In this document: in pieces, positions 55,084 to 63,132 of the stretch | Layout: the number at the start of each line of letters is the position of its first letter | Position numbering within the stretch: the stretch's first letter is position 1 | Assembly: GCF_023715465.1 (NCBI RefSeq) | Contig: NZ_JAMBOE010000002.1 | Location: 577,104-641,103, forward strand | Length of the DNA stretch: 64,000 nucleotides | Direction of reading: 5' to 3' | Source: Paenibacillus macerans | Lineage (GTDB): Bacteria > Bacillota > Bacilli > Paenibacillales > Paenibacillaceae | The notes under the pieces: model-generated | Seen by the model: only the letters and a program-made list of their open reading frames with translations | Databases searched by the model: none | What the model was told of the DNA's origin: nothing | Position numbers and translations under genes: made by a program

Positions 55084-56560
55084 GCAGAGCAGCCTCCTTG
55101 TCGGCCTGTTTTAACAAGCGCTTGGCAATAGTGGCAACACGATTTTGCAGATCGTCCGTATCATCTTCAGATTCAGGATCGAGTATTGCCGGCTGACTGC
55201 TGGCGAGTTGGGCGATCGGGGTATCCAGGTATTCCTGGCTGTATTTGCTCTCATCGACCGTGGTGCCCAGGACATCCTCAGCGATCGGTATCAGATCGCG
55301 CACAAGCATAATGCCGTGGTCTGCGATAAAGTCGAGCATCGCCTTACGATCAGCTGGATCAATGATTCGCGGTCCGCGAAGAACCGCCTTAACCTTGTGG
55401 ACGTCGATGGCCGGGAACAGACGTTTGTTAAATACTTCATCCATGATCCAGTTACGGTAAGGCTGGAAAACCTGTTCCTCTGCGAACTGTAAGGCTGCTT
55501 CGGCGGTTGCCCGGTTGTAATCGGAACTCTGCCCGACTAGGATCGGTGGCAACCGCATGGCAGAAAGGATGTCGGCTTTCTTCTCCTTTCCATAATCAAG
55601 AAACAAAGCATCCTGCTGTAGCATGTCGTTGAGCTTATCCAACTTGATGGAAGTCTTCTCAATCTTTTCATCCATCGGCCCGCCAGTTTCCTCGCCCTTG
55701 ACCCGCAAATAAAGTATGCCACCTTGCGACTGCTGACCCTTAACGGATTTAAGCATTTCTATAGAATCCTGTGTTAGCTCGCCATTCATAACGGTAAGGA
55801 TCATAGAGAGCATCCGGCCGTTAGAGAAATAGGAAACATTCAACTCCTCGGCTTCACGGCTACCGATGACACCTGGCGCATTTCCAAACCACCGCGGCTC
55901 CCCATAAGGACCATCATTACCAAGTTTGAGCGGAATGATTTGATTCAGATCCCCTTCTCCTTCGGTCCCAAACAAACGAAACCATACGACGTTCTGTCCG
56001 CGCTTCATAGCATACTTTCGGGCATAGGTTTCTTGAGAGAACTCCTCCACCTTTCCAGTGGATTTAATCAGCCGTTTTCGTTTGAGCGTCATCTTCTGGC
56101 TTTCTTTCGTGCAGCGTACATATTGCGGCTTCATTCTGAAAATGGTGGGAAACTCCGATCCGGACGGCCAGGCAACTTCAAGCTGGGCATTTCCGCACTG
56201 CTCCAAATCCTCAATCATCTTCCCGATGATTTCATCCGGGGAATCTTCCAAGTTACAAGTCTCCAGAAACTTCTCTGCCTTGTCCCATTCGTCCTTCGCT
56301 GTCTTGTCGTCCTCGCCCGGCAGGTATTCAAGGGCAATCCCATAACCTGCGATGTTCCGCCTGTACGCCTCGACGCACTGCGGAAGGATACTGCTGTTTT
56401 TAACCAGTAGCTTGCAGCTTGCAGGATCATTGCCCGGCGGGTAAGGCAATAATCCATGCTCGTCATACATATTGTCGAAGGTATCAGGCAATTGAGCGCT
56501 TGATGGAATTGTGCGTTCGTCGTCAGCCTTCGAGATTTGAATCCATTGTGCTTGGCTCAT
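55076..56560 (-). CDS. Portal protein, XkdE-like
   Basis: 494 residues from the ATG at 56560, which directly follows the large terminase stop; a GTG at 56572 is in frame. The portal is the ring for DNA entry. Segments: VEAYRRNIAGYGIALEYLPG, GEPRWFGNAPGVIGSREAEE, the LQQDALFLDYGKEKKADILS region and SSDYNRATAEAALQFAEEQV are typical of PBSX-type portals. Confidence 0.92.
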   Translation of the reverse strand: MSQAQWIQISKADDERTIPSSAQLPDTFDNMYDEHGLLPYPPGNDPASCKLLVKNSSILPQCVEAYRRNIAGYGIALEYLPGEDDKTAKDEWDKAEKFLETCNLEDSPDEIIGKMIEDLEQCGNAQLEVAWPSGSEFPTIFRMKPQYVRCTKESQKMTLKRKRLIKSTGKVEEFSQETYARKYAMKRGQNVVWFRLFGTEGEGDLNQIIPLKLGNDGPYGEPRWFGNAPGVIGSREAEELNVSYFSNGRMLSMILTVMNGELTQDSIEMLKSVKGQQSQGGILYLRVKGEETGGPMDEKIEKTSIKLDKLNDMLQQDALFLDYGKEKKADILSAMRLPPILVGQSSDYNRATAEAALQFAEEQVFQPYRNWIMDEVFNKRLFPAIDVHKVKAVLRGPRIIDPADRKAMLDFIADHGIMLVRDLIPIAEDVLGTTVDESKYSQEYLDTPIAQLASSQPAILDPESEDDTDDLQNRVATIAKRLLKQADKEAALHV

Positions 56561-56562
56561 TC

Positions 56563-58245
56563 CTATAACCACCCCGCTCCCGTATTAGAATTTTCTTCAG
56601 CTTTCTTATTCTGTTTCTTCTCGTACCATTCGAACCACTTGTCAGCAACCTGCCGCACCTGCAGCGCAATGGAATACGCAAGAATTCTATCGTCATGGCA
56701 CCCGCTGTCGGCTTCTGCTTTGCCGTTCTTATCAATAAGCGTCATACATTCGCTGTACAAGTCTGGACAGTAGATGTAGTAAAGCTCGTCCCGAATGGCT
56801 TCCTTGAAATCGGAAATCATGACAGGGCGAGTAGCCTGGTTCGTGTTCCAGCCAAGCGAAGCCTTCTTATGCATGTACAGAAGCGGATAATGGCAAGTGT
56901 TGAACAATGTGTTCAGCACCGATTCACCGGTATTGTTGTTTTCTACCGCAAGCAGCGCCGTGTTGTAATACAACCCCAGCGTGTTCAGCTTCTTACCGTA
57001 CAAGTCGGTGTCCCATTTGCCGTGCAGAGCGGCGCACATCTCGCCTGTACGCACTTCAAGGACGTAGGCAGCGTCATAGTCACCGTCCTCTTTACCCTTG
57101 GCTGTGTCGGCAGCCAGAACGTACTGTTTGCCTGGTTCTGGATTCCGGTAAATGACCAATTCGCCAGCATGTGACGGGATGATCTTATCTTTAACAAAAT
57201 CGATCTCGTGCCGGCTGCCTATAACGCTGATCGCATCACGCAGGCGCTTAATGAATTTGTTATCGAAGATGCCTTCCCCAGATAACAAGAACGCATCGTC
57301 AGGCTCAGACGGGTACTCTTGGTCGAACTGCCGCGGATCGCCGCCACAATCATTCCGGATTGTATACCGGCGCCACTGCAACTGCTCGTCATCTAAGCCG
57401 AACTTGGCCTTCAGTTCCCGTTCCTCTTCCGTTAGCTCAAAACCCGGGGGAACCGGCTTGCGATAATCCGGCATTTCGAACCACGCAAAAAAGAGCGGAG
57501 CAAACTCACTCTCGCCCTTCACGGCTGCATCCCACATTTTCTTAAATTCTTCCATACCGTTCGCCGTAGATTCGATTACCCCCAGGCTGCCAGGCTCTTT
57601 GGACAGAGCAGCAAACAGGGACAGTAAATGCCGCTTCTTTTTCTTCGCAGGCCAGAACGCCACTTCGGAGGCATGCAGGTAATGGATTGTGTCTGAGCGG
57701 GCAAGGACACGGCTCTCCGCCGTCTGAACAGTGATCTTCGATTTCAGTCCCGGATTCTTTCGGCGGTCTGCCGTCCGGATCGCGGGATTCTCGAAGGTTA
57801 GCTTCTTGGCGTTGTTCTTCCGGCTCATAGGCTGGATAACTGCGGGCACCTTCTCGTAGTACAACTGAAACATATCGTACAGGTTGCTGGAAGCGTCCGA
57901 GGATTGCGCAACAATAAACGCGTTCTTGGCCTCCTGTAGTGACGTAAAATAATAGATTAGGGCTTCCGTCACCGTTGAGAAGCCCATTTGTCGGGCCTTC
58001 AGGATGATGATCCGAACAGGCTTCCCTGCGGCAATATCCTCGAACACCTTCGCAACGTAGCGCCGCTGGGCATCATTAAGAATCAGCCGGACCATTTTAC
58101 CGGATTTGTCCTTGATCTTCAGCATCCGGAAGCAGAATTGTTCGAAGTCCGACAGAATCTCCTTCAATTCTTCTAGCTTCTCGGGCCGCTGCCGAAGCTT
58201 TCGTTTAATCCGTCGGCGGTGCTCGCGCGCAAGCGATATTACCAT
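56563..58245 (-). CDS. Terminase large subunit
   Basis: 560 residues. Motor and nuclease that packages DNA. The ATPase part has the variant Walker A ILKARQMGFSTVTEALIYYF (about residue 80-95) and an Asp/Glu-less-clear Walker B near LHASEVAFWP. The RNase H-like nuclease part shows VLAADTAKGKEDGDYDAAYV, LLAVENNNTGESVLN and GCHDDRILAYSIAL, each with an acidic active-site residue. Overlaps the small subunit gene by seven bases. Confidence 0.93.
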   Translation of the reverse strand: MVISLAREHRRRIKRKLRQRPEKLEELKEILSDFEQFCFRMLKIKDKSGKMVRLILNDAQRRYVAKVFEDIAAGKPVRIIILKARQMGFSTVTEALIYYFTSLQEAKNAFIVAQSSDASSNLYDMFQLYYEKVPAVIQPMSRKNNAKKLTFENPAIRTADRRKNPGLKSKITVQTAESRVLARSDTIHYLHASEVAFWPAKKKKRHLLSLFAALSKEPGSLGVIESTANGMEEFKKMWDAAVKGESEFAPLFFAWFEMPDYRKPVPPGFELTEEERELKAKFGLDDEQLQWRRYTIRNDCGGDPRQFDQEYPSEPDDAFLLSGEGIFDNKFIKRLRDAISVIGSRHEIDFVKDKIIPSHAGELVIYRNPEPGKQYVLAADTAKGKEDGDYDAAYVLEVRTGEMCAALHGKWDTDLYGKKLNTLGLYYNTALLAVENNNTGESVLNTLFNTCHYPLLYMHKKASLGWNTNQATRPVMISDFKEAIRDELYYIYCPDLYSECMTLIDKNGKAEADSGCHDDRILAYSIALQVRQVADKWFEWYEKKQNKKAEENSNTGAGWL

Positions 58246-59096
58246 CCTAGATCATCCTCGTCGTCGTCTTCATCGTCGTCATCCTCCTCGTTCTCGCCGC
58301 GGCCCAACGCTTTGTATTTATCCAGCTCCAAACGTTCGCGGGCGATTTTTAGTTTCTCTTCCTCCTGCTGCAAGGTGGCGATCAGGTTGATTACGCGGAG
58401 CTTCTTGTCCCTCGTCTTAATCAGGGCTTCTTCCTGTTTGAGGATCCTGTCCAGTTTAGACGTGGTGACGGTTGTTATCTCCGTTACCTTCATACCCTCT
58501 GTCATTACAGGGACCGTAATCTGTTTGCCGGTCTTTGGACTCGTATACGGCACCATGTCCTTTCGCTGCATAAGCTCTTCCTTCACCCGGCGCTCCTCAT
58601 CGGTCAACCCAGCTTCAAGTAGTTTTACTCGCTTCATGTGCCGTCGTTCTTGAAGTGTGAGCATGCGCAGCTGCTCTTCCAATTGTGCGAGAGGGGAAGT
58701 GTCAATGTGCTCAAGCAGTTCCATTTCCTCGGCTTCAAGGGTATCCAGGAAGATCGTCTCGTACATGCCGTGTTTCAACGCCTTCTTATTTCGCAGAGGC
58801 CCGCCGGGCCCGCCGCGATTTCCCTTTGCGTTCTGATTCCCTGGGGGAGCGCCGCCCCGATTACCGGCGGCGTTTTTGTTCCCTTTCGGTGCTCCTCGTT
58901 TAGTAACGTTACCTTTCGTTTCATTGGTAACGTTACTATTCAGATCGTCGGCCCAGCGGTCCTGAGACTTCCACTTCCGGACCTGTGTCTCTCCAACAGA
59001 AAGAGCGGCGGCGATGTCCTTAAGCTTCATCGTCCCGCCGCTCTCCAGCCACATTTTTTTCGCTTTATCCCGTTCGGGACTGCGTTCTCTCGCCAT
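58239..59096 (-). CDS. Terminase small subunit
   Basis: 285 residues from the ATG at 59096 (G/T-rich site upstream; an in-frame extension to 59201 is unsupported). N-terminal HTH (MKLKDIAAALSVGETQVRKW, about 22-41) for binding the packaging site, a Gly/Asn-rich linker (GNKNAAGNRGGAPPGNQNAK), coiled coils, and a very acidic end (EEDDDDEDDDEDDLGW). The acidic tail is unusual and may contact the large subunit. Confidence 0.9.
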   Translation of the reverse strand: MARERSPERDKAKKMWLESGGTMKLKDIAAALSVGETQVRKWKSQDRWADDLNSNVTNETKGNVTKRGAPKGNKNAAGNRGGAPPGNQNAKGNRGGPGGPLRNKKALKHGMYETIFLDTLEAEEMELLEHIDTSPLAQLEEQLRMLTLQERRHMKRVKLLEAGLTDEERRVKEELMQRKDMVPYTSPKTGKQITVPVMTEGMKVTEITTVTTSKLDRILKQEEALIKTRDKKLRVINLIATLQQEEEKLKIARERLELDKYKALGRGENEEDDDDEDDDEDDLGW

Positions 59097-59100
59097 TACA

Positions 59101-59129
59101 TTACCACCACCCCCGGGACGTTGTATAAT
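59101..59129 (+). promoter_or_regulatory. Rightward promoter of the 79-residue gene
   Basis: TTACCA (59101-59106), 17 bases, TATAAT (59124-59129). The transcript would begin about 20 bases before the SD AGGAGG of the gene at 59158, against the direction of the late operon. Confidence 0.65.
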
Positions 59130-59157
59130 AAACCCATCAAATCTTAGGAGGTTTACC

Positions 59158-59397
59158 ATGAGTAAGAGTAAGTACAAACCATTAGAAGAATATTTAAACA
59201 AAGTATCCGTAACGCTATCCTATAGTGAAATTGAGGAAATCCTCGGATTCGAATTAGTTGATACTGCATACGACCGCGAACAATGGTGGGAAAACAATAC
59301 CAACCAACATACTCAAGCTAACGCTTGGCTGAACGCTGGTTGGAAAGTAAAAAGTGTTGACCTCGGAAAAAGTGTGACGTTCGTACGGAACTCATAA
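59158..59397 (+). CDS. DUF7662-like small protein (moron)
   Basis: 79 residues: KYKPLEEYLNKVSVTLSYSE, IEEILGFELVDTAYDREQWW, and NTNQHTQANAWLNAGWKVKS. This pattern is, to my reading, that of the DUF7662 domain, found alone or attached to DNA-modifying and defence-linked proteins. It has its own promoter and AGGAGG before the ATG, and runs against all neighbouring genes. A terminator on its strand follows at 59.72 kb. This makes it a separately expressed insertion in the packaging region, near a methyltransferase gene. Confidence 0.7.
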   Translation: MSKSKYKPLEEYLNKVSVTLSYSEIEEILGFELVDTAYDREQWWENNTNQHTQANAWLNAGWKVKSVDLGKSVTFVRNS

Positions 59398-59607
59398 TTC
59401 GTCCTTCTGCAGCTCGATATCTATTTCAATGAGCTTTTTCAGGTCGTCAACCGTTTTTATCTCGATACGGCCGTCCTGGAAATCCTTAACCCACTTGGCA
59501 ATGCCGGCCTTTATGATCTTTCGGTACTGTGCCTTTGACTCGAGTATTCCTTCCATCACCGCGAGCTCATGCTGCAGCAGGATGTCTTGTTCTTCAGGTG
59601 TTCTCAT
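59392..59607 (-). CDS. Small phage protein
   Basis: 71 residues, helical: MRTPEEQDILLQHELAVMEG and WVKDFQDGRIEIKTVDDLKK. Lies between methyltransferase and small terminase in the late operon and ends six bases inside the convergent 79-residue gene. Function unknown. Confidence 0.68.
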   Translation of the reverse strand: MRTPEEQDILLQHELAVMEGILESKAQYRKIIKAGIAKWVKDFQDGRIEIKTVDDLKKLIEIDIELQKDEL

Positions 59608-59643
59608 TGCTGTTCCCCTCGGCTTTCCTTTATGATGGAATGC

Positions 59644-59691
59644 GAGATAGCGGATGTCTGCAAAATGCCACGCGTGGCGGGCCGCTATCTC
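59644..59691. other. Nested palindrome next to the terminase genes
   Basis: GAGATAGCGG (59644-59653) pairs perfectly with CCGCTATCTC (59682-59691), and inside lies the 12-bp palindrome GCCACGCGTGGC (59667-59678). No gene covers it. Candidate packaging site, origin-like or regulatory structure. Confidence 0.55.
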
Positions 59692-59716
59692 AGCCGGGGG
59701 ATACCCTGGATGAAGG

Positions 59717-59748
59717 GGAGGACGTTCGCGCGTCCTCCTTTTATTTTC
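59717..59748 (+). terminator. Rightward terminator
   Basis: GGAGGACG-TTCGCG-CGTCCTCC followed by TTTTATTTT on the plus strand. It faces the leftward operon and therefore suits the transcript from the 59.1-kb rightward promoter. Confidence 0.75.
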
Positions 59749-60778
59749 CTTGGAACCACTGCAGATAGATTTGCTCGGAGATCCTACGCATCATAACCGG
59801 CGGCACGCTCATGCCACATACATATGACACATCTGCATCCATGAAATCGTAGTCGCTGGGGAAGGTCTGAATTCTAATGGAATCCATATCGCTGATTCGG
59901 CTTGGTTCATCATTCCGAAGGAACCACGACGAGCTGGCAAGCGTGTTCGGGACCTTCTGCCCCTTAAGAATGATTGTGTTATAATCGCTTGCCCGACCGT
60001 TTTCCCTTTCCGTAATGTCTCCTATGCTCAGATCGCTTGGGCGTTTCCTTGTCCAACGATGGTACGTTTTTTTGGAAGTATTCAGCGGCTTTCCCTCCCC
60101 GCTCCGGATGTCCCGGTAAAGGACCGGCGGCTCGTTGAATTCAAGGCGGAGCAGTGGGAGCTGCTGATCATTCCTGGAGGCAATAAAAAATAGGCGTTCC
60201 CTCTTTTGAGGTACGCCCATGGTCGCCGAGTTCAAAAGAAACAACTGCGGCCTGTAGCCTATCTCGCGGAACCGAGACAGAATTAGGCTTACAAAGCCCC
60301 GAGCTTTTCCTCGTATCATCCCTGTTACATTCTCTGCAACAACAACCTTTGGACGGAGTTTTTCAGCAACATCCAAGAAATCGAAAAAGAGATCATCTAA
60401 CCGCTGCACCGCCTGGCCTTCCCGAAAAGCAAATTCACCGCCCCACTTACCCTCCCGATCCCCAGACATAGAAAACACGCTGCAGGGTGGAGATCCGTCC
60501 AGTATGTCCAAGTCAAACAATTCAGCCGGCAACTCGTTGTCCGGAACCAGTTTGAAATCCTGAATCGGCATCAGGTATGAATGCCGCGGGTGGTGGTTCT
60601 GGCGATATATCCGCATCATTTGCGGGTCGATTTCAACGTTTCCCAGTACCGTATACCCTGCCAGCTTATAGCCCATCGTCGAGCCGCCGCCGCAGGAGAA
60701 ACAGGAGAACACGGTCCGGCCATGTTGCGGCACGCTGGCCAAATCGGACAGGCGCCAGTCCCATACCGGACGACTCAT
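59741..60778 (-). CDS. DNA cytosine-5 methyltransferase
   Basis: 345 residues from the ATG at 60778 (AAGGAGG seven bases before). Transfers methyl from AdoMet to cytosine in DNA. Conserved motifs: I FSCFSCGGGSTMGYKLAGY, IV DGSPPCSVFSMSG with the catalytic Cys, VI VVVAENVTGM, VIII QKRERLFFIAS and X VCGMSVPPVM. The target-recognition part lies at about 210-290. No cognate restriction gene was seen, so it is probably a phage self-modification enzyme. Overlaps the ParB-like gene by four bases. Confidence 0.92.
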   Translation of the reverse strand: MSRPVWDWRLSDLASVPQHGRTVFSCFSCGGGSTMGYKLAGYTVLGNVEIDPQMMRIYRQNHHPRHSYLMPIQDFKLVPDNELPAELFDLDILDGSPPCSVFSMSGDREGKWGGEFAFREGQAVQRLDDLFFDFLDVAEKLRPKVVVAENVTGMIRGKARGFVSLILSRFREIGYRPQLFLLNSATMGVPQKRERLFFIASRNDQQLPLLRLEFNEPPVLYRDIRSGEGKPLNTSKKTYHRWTRKRPSDLSIGDITERENGRASDYNTIILKGQKVPNTLASSSWFLRNDEPSRISDMDSIRIQTFPSDYDFMDADVSYVCGMSVPPVMMRRISEQIYLQWFQGK

Positions 60779-61311
60779 GACGCATCCTCCTTGTTGAAGA
60801 CGAACCCGCAGCGCGGGCATTTGCAGTCGAAACTGGATTCGTCGAATTCGTCAGTATCCATCTCCCGGTTTTGGAAATCGCCCAGTTGATCCGCCGGCGG
60901 TTCCGTGAAATCGGCAAGCAACTCATCGATTTCCCCAGCATCAAACCCAGACAGCTCCAGATCCGCCCCGGCTTCCCGCAGCTCCGAAAGCAACCGAGCC
61001 AAAGCTTCATCGTCCCAGCGTCCGGAAACTTTATTCAGCGCCAGGTTAAGCAACCGCTCCTGCTCATCATCCAGGTTGACGACGGAAACCTCCAGCTCCG
61101 CATGTCCCAGCTCGTGAACCAGGATCTTATACCGCTGATGCCCGCCGACCATGTTGCCGGTCCGTTCGTTCCAAACGATCGGCTCGACATATCCGAAGCT
61201 TTCAATGCTGCGCCGCAGCTTTTCATATTCCGGATCGCCCGGCTGCAGATCGACCCGCGGATTATAGGCTGCGGCGTTGATTTGGTCGATTGATATGATT
61301 CTGATGTCCAT
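60775..61311 (-). CDS. ParB/Srx-fold protein with zinc-ribbon-like end
   Basis: 178 residues from the ATG at 61311 (AAAGGAG upstream). N-terminal ParB-like fold: IISIDQINAAAYNPRVDLQP, FGYVEPIVWNERTGNMVGGHQR, the last with the GGHQR nucleotide-binding motif. The C-terminal CKCPRCGFVFNKEDAS could bind metal. Such proteins are commonly coded beside phage methyltransferases; a role as nuclease, CTP-binding clamp or adaptor is possible. Stop and next start overlap (ATGA), linking its synthesis to the methyltransferase. Confidence 0.83.
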   Translation of the reverse strand: MDIRIISIDQINAAAYNPRVDLQPGDPEYEKLRRSIESFGYVEPIVWNERTGNMVGGHQRYKILVHELGHAELEVSVVNLDDEQERLLNLALNKVSGRWDDEALARLLSELREAGADLELSGFDAGEIDELLADFTEPPADQLGDFQNREMDTDEFDESSFDCKCPRCGFVFNKEDAS

Positions 61312-61342
61312 TGTGATGCTCCTTTCAATGTTTTTTGGCAAC

Positions 61343-61368
61343 AAAAAAAACGCCATTTAAGGCGCTTT
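61343..61368 (-). terminator. Terminator between the 71-residue gene and the ParB-like gene
   Basis: AAAGCGCC and GGCGTTTT pair around a six-base loop (one G-T pair) on the minus strand, followed by a T run. It also contains the stop codon of the gene before it. Confidence 0.65.
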
Positions 61369-61572
61369 TGAAGAGTCTGTATCGTCTGAATGAGGGATTA
61401 CCCTAAACAACTCATTAATCCCTATTTGTATCTCGCTTATTTTGCGATTAATAATTTCCGTGTCGTAAGACGGCGTTCTCGCTGCCATCTCAAGGTCACT
61501 TACTCTCCGATTTAGATTTAGCAACACTGATGACATTTTATCCAGTATTTCATACAGCTTCTCGTCCTTCAT
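61357..61572 (-). CDS. Small hypothetical phage protein
   Basis: 71 residues, MKDEKLYEILDKMSSVLLNL with NRRVSDLEM and EIINRKISEIQIGINELFRV: two coiled-coil segments. GGGAGG lies before the ATG. It ends in the terminator. Function unknown. Confidence 0.68.
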   Translation of the reverse strand: MKDEKLYEILDKMSSVLLNLNRRVSDLEMAARTPSYDTEIINRKISEIQIGINELFRVIPHSDDTDSSKAP

Positions 61573-61666
61573 AGCCGCCTCCCAACACTTGTTACTTCAA
61601 CTTTACCATATTAACTCCAGAAACACATTGTATTGTGTTGAGTTGGTTTTCCATATGCGGGCATGC

Positions 61667-61698
61667 AAAAACAGGGCCGTACAGCAACGCTGCGGCCC
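61667..61698 (-). terminator. Terminator in the early region
   Basis: GGGCCG/CGGCCC with inner CAGC/GCTG (61674-61698), followed on the minus strand by GTTTTT. It separates the zinc-ribbon gene from the 71-residue gene; the gap 61573-61808 has no gene. Confidence 0.8.
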
Positions 61699-61808
61699 CG
61701 TCCTGCCTTTCTATGTACTTCTGCCTGTATTCAGACGCTCTAAGCCTGAACGCCTGAAATCGGCTCCTGCTTCGTCATTAGAACAAATGAAAAAGCACCC
61801 GAAGGCGC

Positions 61809-62003
61809 TTAGTTTGTAATATCAAAGGAATTCCCGCATTTGTAACAATAAATTTTCAACCTAGTATCACTAGGGTCATCCTCGTCGATATCAAAATCTA
61901 GTGAAATCTGTGACGGCACAACCATTCCGCTTGACTCATAACCACCTCGTAATTCAGCTTTTTCACCACATTCTGAACAAATTAAATCAAAAGCTAATTT
62001 CAT
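61809..62003 (-). CDS. Small zinc-ribbon protein
   Basis: 64 residues with CSECGEKAEL near the N-terminus and CYKCGNSFDITN at the C-terminus, making a four-cysteine zinc ribbon around an acidic middle. Probably binds nucleic acid or protein; nothing more specific can be said. Confidence 0.68.
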   Translation of the reverse strand: MKLAFDLICSECGEKAELRGGYESSGMVVPSQISLDFDIDEDDPSDTRLKIYCYKCGNSFDITN

Positions 62004-62034
62004 ACTTCTCCCTCCTCAACATCACAATTCGACA

Positions 62035-62181
62035 TCAGGAAGGATTTCCCTGCTTAACGCACCGTGGCTTCGGACAAAACTGCTTCGTCCCTGTCCAATG
62101 CCCCCAAATACAGCTTTTGCACCGTTCCGGCTGCTTGGGCTCCGATCGTGGCCGCTGCAGCTGATTACGTTTCCCGGCCAT
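62035..62181 (-). CDS. Small cysteine-rich phage protein
   Basis: 48 residues from the ATG at 62181 with GAGGTGA upstream: MAGKRNQLQRPRSEPKQPER then CKSCIWGHWTGTKQFCPKPRC. The four cysteines could hold a metal. The longer form from 62217 lacks an SD. Such small cysteine proteins are common in phage early regions. Confidence 0.62.
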   Translation of the reverse strand: MAGKRNQLQRPRSEPKQPERCKSCIWGHWTGTKQFCPKPRCVKQGNPS

Positions 62182-62189
62182 ATCTTCGC

Positions 62190-62258
62190 TCACCTCGATT
62201 CCTCGCCGACCTGCCATATGTCATCTTGACCAGCCATTTGATGATCTTCACGATCCAT
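62190..62258 (-). CDS. 22-residue peptide
   Basis: MDREDHQMAGQDDIWQVGEE and SR, from an ATG with GGAG upstream, ending eight bases before the next gene's start. Could be a leader peptide; weak evidence. Confidence 0.3.
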   Translation of the reverse strand: MDREDHQMAGQDDIWQVGEESR

Positions 62259-62274
62259 CACGCTCCGTTCGACA

Positions 62275-62305
62275 AAATAAAAAAGCCGCTCCGGGAAGGA
62301 ACGAC
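62275..62305 (-). terminator. Terminator upstream of the small-gene cluster
   Basis: GTCGTTCC and GGAGCGGC pair (with G-T pairs) on the minus strand, followed by TTTTTT. The gap 62306-62597 holds no supported gene. Confidence 0.55.
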
Positions 62306-62597
62306 TTCGGATTATATATTCAGTTCATACCTGCGAAGAGATCCGTCAGAGCATTGCGACCGTGCCGGCCGCCGCAAAAACGCTGCGCTCTTTGCTAAAA
62401 AGAATACGTACTAAGTAACTTGAAACGTAGGACAAGACCATTTTAACGAGCTTCGGAAAATAGAGTCAAAAATGCCGCCTTTCAAAATAAACCAAATATC
62501 GCATTATCCCCCGATCACGCTCCTAATTCCTCACTTTTTTGATATTGTTCGCAAAAAGGGTTATTCTGGAAATATAAATTGTAAAGGAGTGAGTTTC

Positions 62598-62732
62598 ATG
62601 GGGTTGTCTAATAAGGCTGCCGGCATTATCTCTGCTTTAATAGTTGCTCTTGGCCTGGTAGCAATGACTTTCTACGCAGTTGTTACTTTTCCGGATAGAG
62701 TTCAACAATTCGCACCGATGTTTAACTGGTAA
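62598..62732 (+). CDS. 44-residue single-span membrane protein
   Basis: MGLSNKAAGIISALIVALGL then VAMTFYAVVTFPDRVQQFAP: one membrane helix with a short C-terminal end. AAAGGAG lies before the ATG. It runs rightwards between leftward genes and is followed by a strong terminator, so it is an isolated unit. It may be a superinfection-exclusion, toxin-like or lysis-related peptide; none is shown. Confidence 0.6.
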   Translation: MGLSNKAAGIISALIVALGLVAMTFYAVVTFPDRVQQFAPMFNW

Positions 62733-62733
62733 T

Positions 62734-62810
62734 AGAAAAGGCGAGAAGAGGTACGCCCCGGTAATAACGCCGCATTCATGCGGCCGTGCGTGTCATTCTC
62801 GCCTTTTTCT
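62734..62810. terminator. Long symmetric hairpin after the 44-residue gene
   Basis: AGGCGAGAA pairs with TTCTCGCCT across a 48-base loop that itself contains GCCGCA/TGCGGC (62769-62784). A run before and T run after make it a bidirectional terminator or a small structured RNA. Confidence 0.7.
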
Positions 62811-62912
62811 ATGCTCCTATACTATCACGGAAAAACCGTCATGCGGTGATCAACTTAGGGTCAAGTTATGTTCACTTTGCAGTCAAAATTCGTGATCTTT
62901 TCGAACTACGTA

Positions 62913-63086
62913 TTATTTGAACTCAACTGTGAGATGGGATAAGTTCATTTCGTCGATTCGGTTCAGTAAATCATCTCTGCCGTTATCGGTTCTTACTAAC
63001 TCTCTTTTTTCACCGTTATCCTCTACAAGTACAGCTATAAGTTTCATTTTGCTACCATTTTCAAAAACATTAATTTTCATTTCCAT
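62913..63086 (-). CDS. Small hypothetical protein
   Basis: 57 residues: MEMKINVFENGSKMKLIAVL, VEDNGEKRELVRTDNGRDDL, ending in NLSHLTVEFK. Beta-rich at the N-terminus. AAGGAG lies before the ATG at 63086. Function unknown. Confidence 0.6.
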   Translation of the reverse strand: MEMKINVFENGSKMKLIAVLVEDNGEKRELVRTDNGRDDLLNRIDEMNLSHLTVEFK

Positions 63087-63132
63087 ACACGCTCCTTATT
63101 AATTTTTATACTTAACAAAATGCGTCTATCAT

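Noticed and set aside
62064..62414. A 116-codon frame on the plus strand
   Set aside because: No SD, runs through a terminator and opposite two small genes with good ribosome sites.
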